From Rubrivivax sp. A210 (GTDB taxonomy: Bacteria; Pseudomonadota; Gammaproteobacteria; Burkholderiales; Burkholderiaceae_C): a DNA stretch of 64,000 nucleotides. The notes under the pieces are model-generated. The model did not search any database. It worked only from the letters and a program-made list of their open reading frames with translations, and was not told the DNA's origin. The stretch's first letter is position 1. Every line of letters starts with the position of its first letter. A program made the translations under genes and the position numbers. Location of the stretch: the NCBI RefSeq assembly GCF_904426505.1, contig NZ_CAJGBN010000004.1:60564-124563 (forward strand), given 5' to 3'. Positions 25,609-34,400 of this stretch are shown one piece after another.

Positions 25609-25626
25609 GTGCGCGTTTTCGCGCAC
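25609..25626. promoter_or_regulatory. perfect inverted repeat GTGCGCG-TTTT-CGCGCAC upstream of the VOC-SRPBCC gene
   Basis: Seven paired bases around a TTTT loop, ending 28 bases before the ATG at 25655. As DNA it is a clean dyad that a dimeric regulator could bind; as RNA it is a stable hairpin that could end the upstream Lrp-type transcript. The sequence alone does not choose between these roles. Confidence 0.35.
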
Positions 25627-25654
25627 GGCAGGCGTCGCTAGCCGGGGAGCAGCC

Positions 25655-26485
25655 ATGAAGATCACCCTCAACAGCGTGCTGGTGCAAGACCAGGACGAGG
25701 CGCTGACCATCTACACCGAGCGGCTCGGCTTCGTGAAGAAGGCCGACATCGCCATCGGCCACTACCGTTGGCTCACCGTGGCCGCGCCCGAGGGCATCGC
25801 CGGGGTCGAGCTGGCGCTGGAGCCCATGGCCTTCGAGCCGGCGCGCGTCTACCAGCGCGCGCTCTTCGAGGCCGGCATTCCGGCCACCGCCTTCGTCTCG
25901 CGCGACATCGCGGCCGAGGCGGCACGGCTGCGTGCGCGCGGCGTCGTCGTGCGCGGCGAGCCGGCTGTGATGGGGCCCATCACCGCCGTGATGTTCGAGG
26001 ACGGCTGCGGCAACCTCATCCATCTGGTGCAGCCGCTGGAAGAGTCGGCCGAGGAGCCCGTGCTCGCCACCTCGCGCGTGATCGACTTCGGCGCCGAGCG
26101 CGTCTTCCAGGCCCTGGCCGACCCGCGCGAGCTGGCGCTGTGGTGGGGGCCCAAGGGCTTTTCCAACCGCTTCGAGGTGTTCGAGTTCAGGCCTGGCGGA
26201 AGCTGGCGCTTCACGATGCACGGCCCCGACGGCACGCTCTACCCGAACGAGAGCCGGTTCACCGAGATCGTGGCCGATGAACTGGTGGCGCTGCGCCATG
26301 TCAACTGGCCCAACTTTGACCTTCGCATCTCGCTGCAGACCCTGGGCCCGGGGCGCTGCCGCATTGGCTGGCACATGCGCTTCGACAGCGCCGAGATGTG
26401 CGCCAAGGTGCGCCAGGTGGTGGTGCCGGCGAACGAGGAGAACCTCGACCGCCTGGAGGCGGCGCTCGGGCGGCCGGCGCCCTGA
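25655..26485 (+). CDS. fusion of VOC (glyoxalase-like) and SRPBCC (AHSA1/START-like) domains
   Basis: This 276-residue protein has GGGGAG just upstream of the ATG. Residues 1-125 form a vicinal-oxygen-chelate domain: 'ITLNSVLVQDQDEALTIYTERLGFVKK' at the start and 'EDGCGNLIHLVQP' at the end. Residues ~132-276 form an SRPBCC domain of the AHSA1 type, with 'VIDFGAERVFQALADPRELALWWGPKGFSNRF', 'FRPGGSWRFTMHGPDG' and 'FTEIVADELVALRH'. Each half is common alone, and genes for the two often occur side by side. The joined form may bind a hydrophobic ligand and act on it, but no reaction can be assigned. Confidence 0.85.
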   Translation: MKITLNSVLVQDQDEALTIYTERLGFVKKADIAIGHYRWLTVAAPEGIAGVELALEPMAFEPARVYQRALFEAGIPATAFVSRDIAAEAARLRARGVVVRGEPAVMGPITAVMFEDGCGNLIHLVQPLEESAEEPVLATSRVIDFGAERVFQALADPRELALWWGPKGFSNRFEVFEFRPGGSWRFTMHGPDGTLYPNESRFTEIVADELVALRHVNWPNFDLRISLQTLGPGRCRIGWHMRFDSAEMCAKVRQVVVPANEENLDRLEAALGRPAP

Positions 26486-26501
26486 GCGCGCTTCACGCGC
26501 A

Positions 26502-26516
26502 GGCGGGCCGCCCGCC
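26502..26516. terminator. GC hairpin between convergent genes
   Basis: GGCGGG (26502-26507), loop CCG, CCCGCC (26511-26516), in the 39-base gap between the VOC-SRPBCC gene and the minus-strand PepSY gene. A possible two-way terminator without a T-run. Confidence 0.35.
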
Positions 26517-26524
26517 GCCCGCCC

Positions 26525-28090
26525 TCAGCCCGGCGCCTGCCCCACCGGGCCCGCCAGGCCTGCGGCAGCGCGGGCTGGGCGGGCCTTGCGACGCAGCCGC
26601 CGCCAGCCGGTCACCACGCCGGTCAGGCTCAGGCCCAGGCCGGCCAGGCTGAAGACCAGCATCCAGGCGTCCCAGGCCGGGCGCGCCGCCAGCAGCTGTG
26701 GCAGGTCGAAGCTGTGCAGGAAAGCGAACAACCAGCGGTCCACGCGCCGGTGGCCGTCGCTCACCTGCACGATGGCGCCGGTGTGTTCTGCAATCGTCAC
26801 CCAGGTGTCGTTGGCGTCGTCGAACTGCAGCCGCCATGCCGGCAGCGGGCGTTCGCTGTGGCCTGTCATGGTGTGCGGCTCGCGGGCGTAGTACCAGTGG
26901 TCATAGGCTGTCAGCCGCTGCTGCTGCACGATGCGTGTACCCGGCAGCAGCGCCTGCGCGGCGGCGCGCCAGCGAGCTTGCGGCATTGCCTGCTCGTGGG
27001 CCTGGGTGGCGTCGACCACCCAGGTTCCGCCCGTGCCCAGGGCCAGCACGTCGTGGTCGCCGCCCAGGCGCCGCCATTGCAGCTCGCGTGGCTGGTGGCC
27101 CAGCGCCTGCAGCCGCGCCAGCACATCGGCCGCCGCCGGTGCCTGTTGCGCCTGCAGCGGCCCGCCGGCATAGGCCATGCGGTCAGGCCTGGCGCCCGGC
27201 GCATTGAAGAGCTTCCACGGGTTGACCGAGAGCAGCCCGCTCAGCACCCAGGTCAGGCACAGCACGCCACCGGCCATGCCCAGCAGGTGGTGCCAGCGCT
27301 CCATGAAGCCGGTGTAGGGCGTGCGGTGGCCACTCTTGTAGCGCCCGCGGAAGCGCCAGCGCAGCACCCCGATCACCAGACCGGCGAGCGCGCCCACCGT
27401 TGCCGCCAGGGACAGCGCGATCACGATGTCGGTCCACCACTCATTGAGCGCCCCGCCGCGCAGGATGTAGAGCCAGTGCAGCCAGGCGCCCAGCCAGCCC
27501 CAGCTGCGCTCGACGAAGCTGGCGTCGCGCACGACCTCGCCGGTACGGCTGCTGACGTAGAGCCAGCGGGTGTCGGCATCGTCAACCTCCACCACATGCA
27601 GCGGCCGGTGGGCATCGAGCGCGCGTGAGTGGGTCCAGGCGTCCTCGCCGCGCTGCGCGAGGTAGCGGCCCGGCACGCCGCCGGCGAAGTGGCGTGCCGA
27701 GGCCAGCGCATCGGTGGCCGAGACCCCCGAGATGCGCGCGCCGCTGATGGCGTCCACCGCCACCGGGTGCCGTGCGTCGCCAAACACGTAGCGCGGCGCT
27801 CCGGCCACGCTGGTCAGGCGCCAGCTGTCGGGTTCGGGCCGGTTGCCGCGCCGGTCTGCCGCGGCCGAAGCCGCCGACGCGCCGTCCAGGCCCGCGGCCC
27901 GCAACGCCTGCGCCAGTGGCACGCAGCAACCCTGGGCCGGCAGCGCCGGCAGCCCGGCCAGGTGCTCGGCCGGGGTGAGCTTGGGATAGCCCACATACAG
28001 CATCACCATGCCGGACAGGAACCACAGCGCCATCACCAGGCACAGCGTGATGCCCAGCCAGCGGTGGACGAGGTAGAGCCAGCGTTTCAC
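26525..28090 (-). CDS. PepSY-domain membrane protein, candidate metal/siderophore reductase
   Basis: This is a 521-residue protein starting at a GTG at 28090 (MKRWLYLVHRWLGITLCLVMALWFLSG). It has four main membrane segments: near 10-30, near 205-225 ('DIVIALSLAATVGALAGLVIGVL'), near 255-275 ('HLLGMAGGVLCLTWVLSGLLSV') and near the C-terminus ('AWMLVFSLAGLGLSLTGVVTGW'). Paired histidines in or near these segments ('HRWLG', 'WHHLLG', 'FLHSFD') suggest bound haem. Relatives next to TonB receptors reduce Fe(III)-siderophores in the periplasm. It starts 11 bases after the TonB-receptor stop and is probably cotranscribed with it. Metal identity is not settled. Confidence 0.83.
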   Translation of the reverse strand: MKRWLYLVHRWLGITLCLVMALWFLSGMVMLYVGYPKLTPAEHLAGLPALPAQGCCVPLAQALRAAGLDGASAASAAADRRGNRPEPDSWRLTSVAGAPRYVFGDARHPVAVDAISGARISGVSATDALASARHFAGGVPGRYLAQRGEDAWTHSRALDAHRPLHVVEVDDADTRWLYVSSRTGEVVRDASFVERSWGWLGAWLHWLYILRGGALNEWWTDIVIALSLAATVGALAGLVIGVLRWRFRGRYKSGHRTPYTGFMERWHHLLGMAGGVLCLTWVLSGLLSVNPWKLFNAPGARPDRMAYAGGPLQAQQAPAAADVLARLQALGHQPRELQWRRLGGDHDVLALGTGGTWVVDATQAHEQAMPQARWRAAAQALLPGTRIVQQQRLTAYDHWYYAREPHTMTGHSERPLPAWRLQFDDANDTWVTIAEHTGAIVQVSDGHRRVDRWLFAFLHSFDLPQLLAARPAWDAWMLVFSLAGLGLSLTGVVTGWRRLRRKARPARAAAGLAGPVGQAPG

Positions 28091-28101
28091 GCGCGCCCCG
28101 C

Positions 28102-30255
28102 TCAGAACTTCCAGTCGACGCTGACCGAGGCCGAACGCGCCGCACCCAGGTAGACCAGGTTGTTGCCCAGCGTGGCCGAGTAGGTCTTGTCGGTGGCGTT
28201 GTTGATGCGGGCGCGCAGGCTCACGCCCTCGGCGGCCTGCCAGCTGGCCGACAGGCCCAGCAGGTCGTAGGCGCCTTCCCAGATGGTGTTGGCGTTGTTG
28301 GCAAAGCGCTGGCCCACATGGCGCCAGTCGGCCGCCAGCTGCAGCGTCGGCGTGGCCTGCCAGGCGAGCGCGCCGCCGACCACCCAGTCGGGCGTGTTGG
28401 CGGGCGCGTTGCCGGCGCGCGAGACCACGGTGGTGCCCACGGTCTCGAAGAAGTCGTCGAACTTGGCATCGGTCCAGGCCAGCTGCAGGCTGCCCTGCCA
28501 CTGCGGCAGGGGGCGCCAGCGCGCGCTGAACTCGACGCCGCGGCTGGACTGCTGGCCGACGGGGACGACCTTGGTGCGGTCGTTGGGGTCGGTGATGGAC
28601 AGGTTCTCGCGCACGATGTCGTACAGGGCCACGCTCAGCTCGCCGCGCCGGTTGTCGAAGCTGGCCTTGCTGCCCAGTTCCACCTGCCGGCCCTTGGTGA
28701 GGTCGAAGTCGCGCAGCGCCGCGAAGCCGGCCGTGGCCAGCAGGCCCGAGGGCGGATCGGCCGCCGTGCTGTACTGGGCGTAGACCTGCCAGCCGGGCGT
28801 GAGGTCATGCACCAGGCCGATGCGGCCCGTGACCGGCTTGAAGCTCGTCTCGAAGAGGGCCGGGTTGGTGGCCGTCACCGTGCGGTGGTTGCGCACCGCC
28901 AGGGCGATGCGGTCGGCGCGCAGCCCCGTGGTCAGGGCCCAGCCGGGCGCCAGCACGGTGCGGTTCTCGGCAAACAGCGCCGCCGTGCGCAGCCGGTTGG
29001 TGGCGCCGGGGTTGTAGCCCGGCACGATGCCGGGGGTCTGGTAGAAGAAGCTGGCGGCGGGCGCGTAGGGGTCGGTGCGGTCGAAGGGCCCGGCCACGCT
29101 CAGCGGGTAGCGCGTCTGCTTGTTGAAGCTGAAGTCCCAGCCGGCGGCGAAGTCGCTCTTGAGCCCGCCGATGGTGGCCTTGTGCGAGAGCTCGCCGCGG
29201 CTGCCCCACACGTCCTGGTTGTGGCGCTGCAGCAGCGCGCTGGAGCGCTCGACCTGGGTGTTGCCGTTGACCCAGCTGTAGACCTCGACGTTCTCGTAGT
29301 CGCGCAGGGCCTCGTAGTGGTAGGCGGTATGGCTGACATCCGTGGCAGGCGACAGGCGCCACTCGAGGATGGAGCGCACCCACAGCACCTCCTGGCTGTA
29401 CTTGCCGTCGAGCACGTTGTAGTTGACGCCGCGCGTGCGCGGGTCGATGCGCACTTCGCCCAGCACGGCATTCGCCGCGTCGCGCAGCAGCGGCGTGCCC
29501 CAGTAGGGCTGCTCGACGAGTTCGTGCTGCTGCTCCACCGCCAGCGTGTGGCTGAGCGTCGTGCCCAGCTCTGAACGCCAGGACAGCGCCGCCTGCCAGG
29601 ACTCGCGATCGCGGCCCATGGTGTCGACCGTGCCCTGGGTGGTGTTGAGGTCGGCGCGCAGCACCTGCCTGCCGAAGCTGCGCTGCACGCTGAGGGCGGC
29701 CTGGCGCTGGTCGCCGACGGCCAGCCTCGCGTGCGTCAGGTCACCCTGGGTGTCGGCGATCTTGGTCACGACGTTGATCGAGCCGCCCACTGCACCCGAG
29801 CCGTGCAGGAAGCTCGACGGTCCGCCTATGGCCTCGACGCGCTCGACGATCCAGGCATCGACCGGGCGTGCCGCGATGGCGTCGTACTGCACGCTGATGC
29901 CGTTGTACAGCTGGGACAGGCTGGCGTTGTTGAAGCCGCGGAAGAACACCGATGCGGGCGAGCCGGGCTGGGCCGAGAAGCTGACGCCGGGCACCAGCTT
30001 CAGGATGTCCTGCGTGTCGAGCGCGCCGATGGCGTCGATGTCGGCGCGGTCGATGAGGGCCACCGAGGCCGGGTTCTCGCGCACGCTCAGGCCCAGGCGC
30101 GAGCCGGTGCTGGGCGTGGCGTCCAGCCGCGCGGGTGCGGCGGTGCCGGTCACGACGACGCGCTGTTCGGGCGTGGAGGTCTGGGCCTGTACAGGGCTGG
30201 CCAGCAGCAGGGCGGCGGCGATGGGGGAGAGACGGAAGCTGATGTGGAGTTTCAT
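28102..30255 (-). CDS. TonB-dependent receptor (siderophore/metal type)
   Basis: This 717-residue outer-membrane protein has a signal peptide ('FRLSPIAAALLLASPVQAQT', cleavage near residue 24). The plug domain shows 'RLGLSVRENPASVALIDRAD', 'DILKLVPGVSFSAQPGS', 'FFRGFNNASLSQLYNGISVQ' and 'VERVEAIGGPSSFLHGSGAVGGSINVVTK'. A 22-strand barrel follows, ending in 'ARSASVSVDWKF' with the terminal Phe. The start at 30255 gives the proper signal; the frame runs 22 codons further upstream. Upstream in the same direction is a DUF2946-like gene, and downstream a PepSY reductase, so the unit looks like iron or copper uptake. No Fur box could be picked out in the GC-rich 186-base gap. Confidence 0.9.
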   Translation of the reverse strand: MKLHISFRLSPIAAALLLASPVQAQTSTPEQRVVVTGTAAPARLDATPSTGSRLGLSVRENPASVALIDRADIDAIGALDTQDILKLVPGVSFSAQPGSPASVFFRGFNNASLSQLYNGISVQYDAIAARPVDAWIVERVEAIGGPSSFLHGSGAVGGSINVVTKIADTQGDLTHARLAVGDQRQAALSVQRSFGRQVLRADLNTTQGTVDTMGRDRESWQAALSWRSELGTTLSHTLAVEQQHELVEQPYWGTPLLRDAANAVLGEVRIDPRTRGVNYNVLDGKYSQEVLWVRSILEWRLSPATDVSHTAYHYEALRDYENVEVYSWVNGNTQVERSSALLQRHNQDVWGSRGELSHKATIGGLKSDFAAGWDFSFNKQTRYPLSVAGPFDRTDPYAPAASFFYQTPGIVPGYNPGATNRLRTAALFAENRTVLAPGWALTTGLRADRIALAVRNHRTVTATNPALFETSFKPVTGRIGLVHDLTPGWQVYAQYSTAADPPSGLLATAGFAALRDFDLTKGRQVELGSKASFDNRRGELSVALYDIVRENLSITDPNDRTKVVPVGQQSSRGVEFSARWRPLPQWQGSLQLAWTDAKFDDFFETVGTTVVSRAGNAPANTPDWVVGGALAWQATPTLQLAADWRHVGQRFANNANTIWEGAYDLLGLSASWQAAEGVSLRARINNATDKTYSATLGNNLVYLGAARSASVSVDWKF

Positions 30256-30397
30256 GATGGAGGGGGGGCTCAAAGCCGTAGGCAGGGGGAGTGGACGCAC
30301 GCGGGCACCGGCCGGGCGCAAGGCCCAGGGCGGGGCAGGCCGGATCGACGGCGAAGCGAGGCCGCGTGGGCCGGGACGGGCAGACGGGCGAGCGGCG

Positions 30398-30417
30398 GCC
30401 GGGCTGTTCAGCCCGGC
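30398..30417. promoter_or_regulatory. strong hairpin between the DUF2946-like gene and the TonB-receptor gene
   Basis: GCCGGGCT (30398-30405), loop GTTC, AGCCCGGC (30410-30417): a perfect 8-bp stem, or 9 bp with a 2-base loop. It lies 25 bases downstream of the DUF2946-like stop codon on the minus strand, inside a 186-base leader before the receptor gene. It may terminate the small gene's transcript or control read-through into the receptor. There is no T-run. Confidence 0.45.
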
Positions 30418-30441
30418 GCAGGCGCTCTCAGGGGGGTGGTG

Positions 30442-30822
30442 TCAGGCGCGGGCCGGCGGGGCGCGCGGCTGGGCGCTGCGCCATGCGGGCAGCGTGTACG
30501 GGGCCTGCAGGAACAGGCGAGGCACTTCCGTGCCGCCCGGCAGCTGGGGCGGCCGGGGCGCCGCCACCGGGGGCGGCCCGGCATCGGCCGACAGGCCGCA
30601 CAGGGCGCAGTGGTCCAGGTGGCCGCTGGTGTGGGCCTGGGATTCCTCGCCGTCCGCGATGGCAACCAGCTGCATGCCCTGCGGCGTGCAGATCTCGACC
30701 CAGGACATCGGGCCCTGCTGCGACGCCATGGCGCGCGAGATCGTCGGCACCAGCGCAAGCACCAGCATCGCAAACAGGGCGATCCAGGCGGTGGGCTGGC
30801 GATGGCGGCGGCAGGTCTGCAC
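30442..30822 (-). CDS. DUF2946-like small exported protein
   Basis: This protein is about 126 residues from a GTG at 30822; the exact start is uncertain because the frame runs much further upstream. The N-terminus is basic, then hydrophobic ('AWIALFAMLVLALVPTISRAMA'), as in a signal or anchor. The DUF2946-type metal-binding look comes from 'EICTPQGMQLVAIADGE' and 'GHLDHCALCGLSADAGPPP', a His/Cys cluster typical of this family. DUF2946 genes often lie beside TonB-dependent copper or haem receptors, as here. Role unproven; metal handling in the periplasm is inferred from neighbours and Cys/His residues. Confidence 0.72.
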   Translation of the reverse strand: MQTCRRHRQPTAWIALFAMLVLALVPTISRAMASQQGPMSWVEICTPQGMQLVAIADGEESQAHTSGHLDHCALCGLSADAGPPPVAAPRPPQLPGGTEVPRLFLQAPYTLPAWRSAQPRAPPARA

Positions 30823-30948
30823 GCGCCGAAGTGTATCCAGATGAACGCTCCCTTGGCGGCCCCGCGACGGGCCTGCCGCCGTGTCCTTGCGCGCCCGCCA
30901 GCCGCCTCGGCTACGCTTGCGGCCCCCTTCCGCCGCTGGATCGCCGCC

Positions 30949-31593
30949 ATGAAGATCGAATTCATCTCCGACGTCGCCTGCCCCTGGTGCGCCGTCGGCC
31001 TCCACGCGCTGGAGCGCGCGCTCGAACGCATGGGTGGCGAGATTGCCGTCGAGATCGAGTTCCAGCCCTTCGAGCTGAACCCGACGATGGCGCCCGAGGG
31101 TGCCGACGCCGGCGACTACCTCAAGGCCAAGTACGGCATGAACGATGCGCAACTGGCGCACAACCGCGGCGTGCTGCGCGAGCGCGGTGCCGCCGTGGGC
31201 TTTGCCTTCGGCGAGCGGGCCCGCGTCTGGAACACCTTCGACGCCCACCGCCTGCTGCTGTGGGCCGGGCGCGAGGGCCCCGCAGGCAGCCAGCGCGCGC
31301 TCAAGCACGCGCTGCTGCAGGCCTACCACGGCGAGGGGCGCAACCCCGGCGCGCCTGACGTGCTGCTGGAGCTGGCCGCCGCCGCCGGCCTGGATGCCGA
31401 CCGTGCGCGCGAGCTGCTCGCCAGCGATGCTCTTGCCGACGAGGTGCGCGAGGCCGAGCAGTTCTGGCAGCGGGCCGGCATCCAGTCGGTGCCGGCGGTC
31501 GTGATCGATCGCAAGCACCTCATCTCCGGCGGCCAGCCGCCCGAGGTCTTCGAGCAGGCGCTGCGCCAGATCGCCGCCGGCACGTCGGCCTGA
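30949..31593 (+). CDS. DsbA-family oxidoreductase (FrnE-like)
   Basis: This 214-residue cytoplasmic thioredoxin-fold protein has a CPWC motif at residues 11-14 ('FISDVACPWCAVGLHALERAL'), typical of FrnE-like DsbA relatives rather than periplasmic DsbA; there is no signal peptide. The helical insert includes 'FDAHRLLLWA' and the cis-Pro segment is 'AGIQSVPAVVIDRKHLISGGQPPEVFEQAL'. FrnE-like proteins catalyse disulfide exchange or isomerisation with poorly known targets. Its stop overlaps the amidase ATG (TGATG at 31591-31595), so the two genes are coupled. It is divergent from the DUF2946-like gene. Confidence 0.9.
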   Translation: MKIEFISDVACPWCAVGLHALERALERMGGEIAVEIEFQPFELNPTMAPEGADAGDYLKAKYGMNDAQLAHNRGVLRERGAAVGFAFGERARVWNTFDAHRLLLWAGREGPAGSQRALKHALLQAYHGEGRNPGAPDVLLELAAAAGLDADRARELLASDALADEVREAEQFWQRAGIQSVPAVVIDRKHLISGGQPPEVFEQALRQIAAGTSA

Positions 31594-33032
31594 TGGCCGC
31601 GCTGCATGAGCTGGGCGTGGCGGCGCTGCACGCCGCCTACGCCGCCGGCACGCTGTCGCCGGTGGAAGTGGCGCAGGCGGTGATCGCCCAGGTGGCGCGC
31701 TGGGAGCCCCACATCGCCGCCACCTATGCCTTCGATGCCGAAGCGGCGCTGGCGATGGCGCGCGCTTCCGAGTCGCGCTGGCGGCGTTGCGAATCGCTCG
31801 GCGGCCTGGACGGCGTGCCGGTGACGATCAAGGAGAACATCGCCACCCGCGGCGTGCCCCAGCCGCTGGGCACGGCCGCCACCGAGCTGCTGCCGGCGGC
31901 CGACGACGCGCCGCCGGCGGCGCGGCTGCGCGAGGCCGGCGCCGTCTTCATCGCCAAGACCACCATGCCCGACTACGGCATGCTGTCCTCGGGGCTGTCG
32001 AGCTTCCATCCGCTCACGCGCAACCCCTGGGACCTGGCGATGAACCCCGGCGGCAGCAGCGCCGGCGCCGCCGCGGCTGCTGCCGCCGGCTACGGCCCGC
32101 TGCACCTGGGCACCGACATCGGCGGCTCGATCCGCCTGCCCGCGGCCTGGTGCGGCGTGTTCGGCCTCAAGCCCAGCAATGGCCGCGTGCCCATCAAGCC
32201 GCCCTACCTGGGCCGCGTGGCCGGGCCGCTGACGCGCATGGTGAGCGACGCCGCCTGGTTGATGGAAGTGCTCGCCCGCCCCGACTGGCGCGACGCCACC
32301 AGCCTGCCGCCGCAGGACATCGCCTGGCGCGACTTCGAAGTCGACCCGCGCGACTTCCTGCGCGGGCGCCGCATAGGCCTGCTGCTCGACGCCGGCTGGG
32401 GCCTGGCGGTCGAGCCCGAGACCGCCGCCGCGGTGCAGGCCGCCGCGCGTGCCTTCGAGGGCGCCGGTGCCATCGTGGAGCCGCTGGCGCCGTTCACCAC
32501 GCGGGCGATGGCCGACGGCATCGACCGTTTCTGGCGCCTGCGTTCCTGGCTGGACATGGAGGCCTTGCCGCCCGCGCGCCGTGCCCGTGTCCTGCCCTTC
32601 ATCCGCGACTGGGTGGCGCCAGCCGCCGGCTGCAGCGCGGCGCGGTTGTTCGAAGGCTATGGCCAGTTCGCGGCGCTGCGCGATGCCGCGGTGGCGGCCT
32701 GCCAGCCCTATGACTTCGTGATCTCGCCGGTGGCGCCGGTGGCCGGCTTCCCGGCCGAGTGGGCCATGCCCAGCAACGACCCGGCGCGTGCAATGGAGCA
32801 CATAGCCTTCACCCTGCCCTGCAACATGAGCGAGCAGCCGGCGGCCAGCATCGCCTGCGGCCACACGGCGGCCGGCCCGCAGGGCGGTCTCCCCATAGGC
32901 CTGCAGATCGCCGGCCGCCGCCATGACGACCTCGGCGTGCTGAGGCTGGCGCGCGCCTGGGAGCAGCTGCGCCCGCCGCCGCGGCCCTGGCCTGAGCCGC
33001 CTGCAACGCCCGAAAGCGCCGCCCGCAACTAG
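31593..33032 (+). CDS. amidase (amidase-signature family)
   Basis: This 479-residue protein has the Ser-cisSer-Lys triad of the amidase-signature family: Lys80 in 'VPVTIKENIATRG', Ser155 in 'NPGGSSAGAAAAAAAG', and Ser179 in 'TDIGGSIRLPAAWCGVFGLKPS'. The 24-residue spacing between the serines is standard. It hydrolyses an amide bond; the C-terminal substrate pocket is not specific enough to name the substrate. GatA is unlikely because no gatB or gatC is nearby. It overlaps the FrnE-like gene by one base and precedes a TTC38-like gene by 15 bases. Confidence 0.9.
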   Translation: MAALHELGVAALHAAYAAGTLSPVEVAQAVIAQVARWEPHIAATYAFDAEAALAMARASESRWRRCESLGGLDGVPVTIKENIATRGVPQPLGTAATELLPAADDAPPAARLREAGAVFIAKTTMPDYGMLSSGLSSFHPLTRNPWDLAMNPGGSSAGAAAAAAAGYGPLHLGTDIGGSIRLPAAWCGVFGLKPSNGRVPIKPPYLGRVAGPLTRMVSDAAWLMEVLARPDWRDATSLPPQDIAWRDFEVDPRDFLRGRRIGLLLDAGWGLAVEPETAAAVQAAARAFEGAGAIVEPLAPFTTRAMADGIDRFWRLRSWLDMEALPPARRARVLPFIRDWVAPAAGCSAARLFEGYGQFAALRDAAVAACQPYDFVISPVAPVAGFPAEWAMPSNDPARAMEHIAFTLPCNMSEQPAASIACGHTAAGPQGGLPIGLQIAGRRHDDLGVLRLARAWEQLRPPPRPWPEPPATPESAARN

Positions 33033-33047
33033 CGCTACATTGCGCCC

Positions 33048-34400
33048 ATGGCTACCCCGGACCTGCGCGGCAACCCCTGTGGCAGCGCCTCGACGGCCGC
33101 CCGCGACGCGGCAGAGCGGGCGCTGTGGCGGATGATGTCCTTCTACGACACACCGCTGGCCGATCTTGACGCCGCCGTTGCCGCCGATGCCGGCTGGCCC
33201 CTGCCCCACGTCATGCGTGCCGGCTTCCTGCTCAGCCTTACCGAGCCGGCGCTGCTGGCCGAGGCCGAGGCCGAGCTGGCGTTGGCGCGCGCCTTGCAAG
33301 GCCAGGGCACGGCGCGCGAGCGCGCCCACCTCGAGGCGGTGGAGGCCGTGTACCAGGGCCGCTGGCAGGTGGCCTGCCGCATCTGGGACGAACTGCTGGT
33401 CGATCACCCCCGCGACGCGCTGGCGCTGCAATGGGCCCAGCTGTGGGACTTCTACCGCGGCGACGCCGCCGGCCTGCGCCAGCGCCCGGCGCGCGCCCTG
33501 CCCGAATGGGACGAGGCCGACCCGCTCCACCCCTATGTGCTGGCGCTCTACGCCTTCGGCCTGGAGGAGTGCAATCTCTACCCCCAGGCCGAGGAGACCG
33601 GCCGCCGCGCGCTGGCGGCCAATGCGCGCGTGCCCTGGGCCGTACACGCCGTGGCCCATGTGATGGAGATGCAGGGCCGCTTCGAGGACGGCGCCAACTG
33701 GCTGCGCCAGCACCAGGAGGCCTGGGCCGAAGGCAATGGCTTCGCCTGCCATCTGTGGTGGCACAAGGCGCTGTTCCGGCTGGAGGCGATGGATCTGGCC
33801 GGCGTGCAGCGCCTGCTCGACGTACACCTGAGCGGCCAGAACCTGCAGCTCTCGCTGCAGCGCGTCGACGCCGCCTCGCTGCTGTGGCGGCTGCACCTGC
33901 TGGGCGAGGACGTGGCGGCCCAGGCCACGGCGCTGCTCAAGGACTGGCCGCTGGAGGGCGTGGGCGCCGGCCACTACGCCTTCAACGATCTGCACGCGGT
34001 GCTGGCGATGATCGCCGCCGGCCAGGCGCCGCGCGCCGAGGCCTGGCTGGCGCGCTGCGCCGAGCGCGCCCTGGCGCCCGCCGACGCGCGCCGCAGCAAC
34101 CACCTGATGGCGCGCGAGGTCGGCCTGCCGCTGATGCGCGGCATGCTGGCGCTGGCGCGCGGCGACGCCGACACTGCGGTCGACCTGATGGCGCCGGTGC
34201 GCGCCCAGGCCCAGCGCTTCGGTGGCAGCCATGCCCAGCGTGATCTCATCGACCTCAGCCTGCTCGCCGCCGCCGCCCAGGGCGGTCGCCGCTCCTACGG
34301 CCGCGCCCTGCTCAACGAGCGCGGCATGGCCAAGCGCGTGACGCCGCTCACCCGCCACTGGATCGAGCGCATGTCGAGCCCGATGACGGCGCGAGCCTGA
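33048..34400 (+). CDS. tetratricopeptide-repeat protein of the TTC38 type
   Basis: This 450-residue, wholly helical protein has no signal or membrane segment. Helical repeats include 'DAALAMARA'-type packing, 'ALQWAQLWDFYRGDAAGLRQRPARAL', 'HPYVLALYAFGLEECNLYPQAEETGRRAL' and 'VPWAVHAVAHVMEMQGRFEDGANWL', which closely matches the vertebrate/bacterial TTC38 family. 'HLWWHKALFRLEAMDL' is the other characteristic segment. The family has no established function. It follows the amidase gene closely and may be cotranscribed. A TACATT box at 33032-33037 just before its start is a possible weak -10. Confidence 0.82.
   Translation: MATPDLRGNPCGSASTAARDAAERALWRMMSFYDTPLADLDAAVAADAGWPLPHVMRAGFLLSLTEPALLAEAEAELALARALQGQGTARERAHLEAVEAVYQGRWQVACRIWDELLVDHPRDALALQWAQLWDFYRGDAAGLRQRPARALPEWDEADPLHPYVLALYAFGLEECNLYPQAEETGRRALAANARVPWAVHAVAHVMEMQGRFEDGANWLRQHQEAWAEGNGFACHLWWHKALFRLEAMDLAGVQRLLDVHLSGQNLQLSLQRVDAASLLWRLHLLGEDVAAQATALLKDWPLEGVGAGHYAFNDLHAVLAMIAAGQAPRAEAWLARCAERALAPADARRSNHLMAREVGLPLMRGMLALARGDADTAVDLMAPVRAQAQRFGGSHAQRDLIDLSLLAAAAQGGRRSYGRALLNERGMAKRVTPLTRHWIERMSSPMTARA

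Noticed and set aside
31593..33032. The amidase as GatA of the Glu-tRNA amidotransferase
   Set aside because: No gatB or gatC is near and the sequence outside the triad does not match GatA; it overlaps a FrnE-like gene instead.
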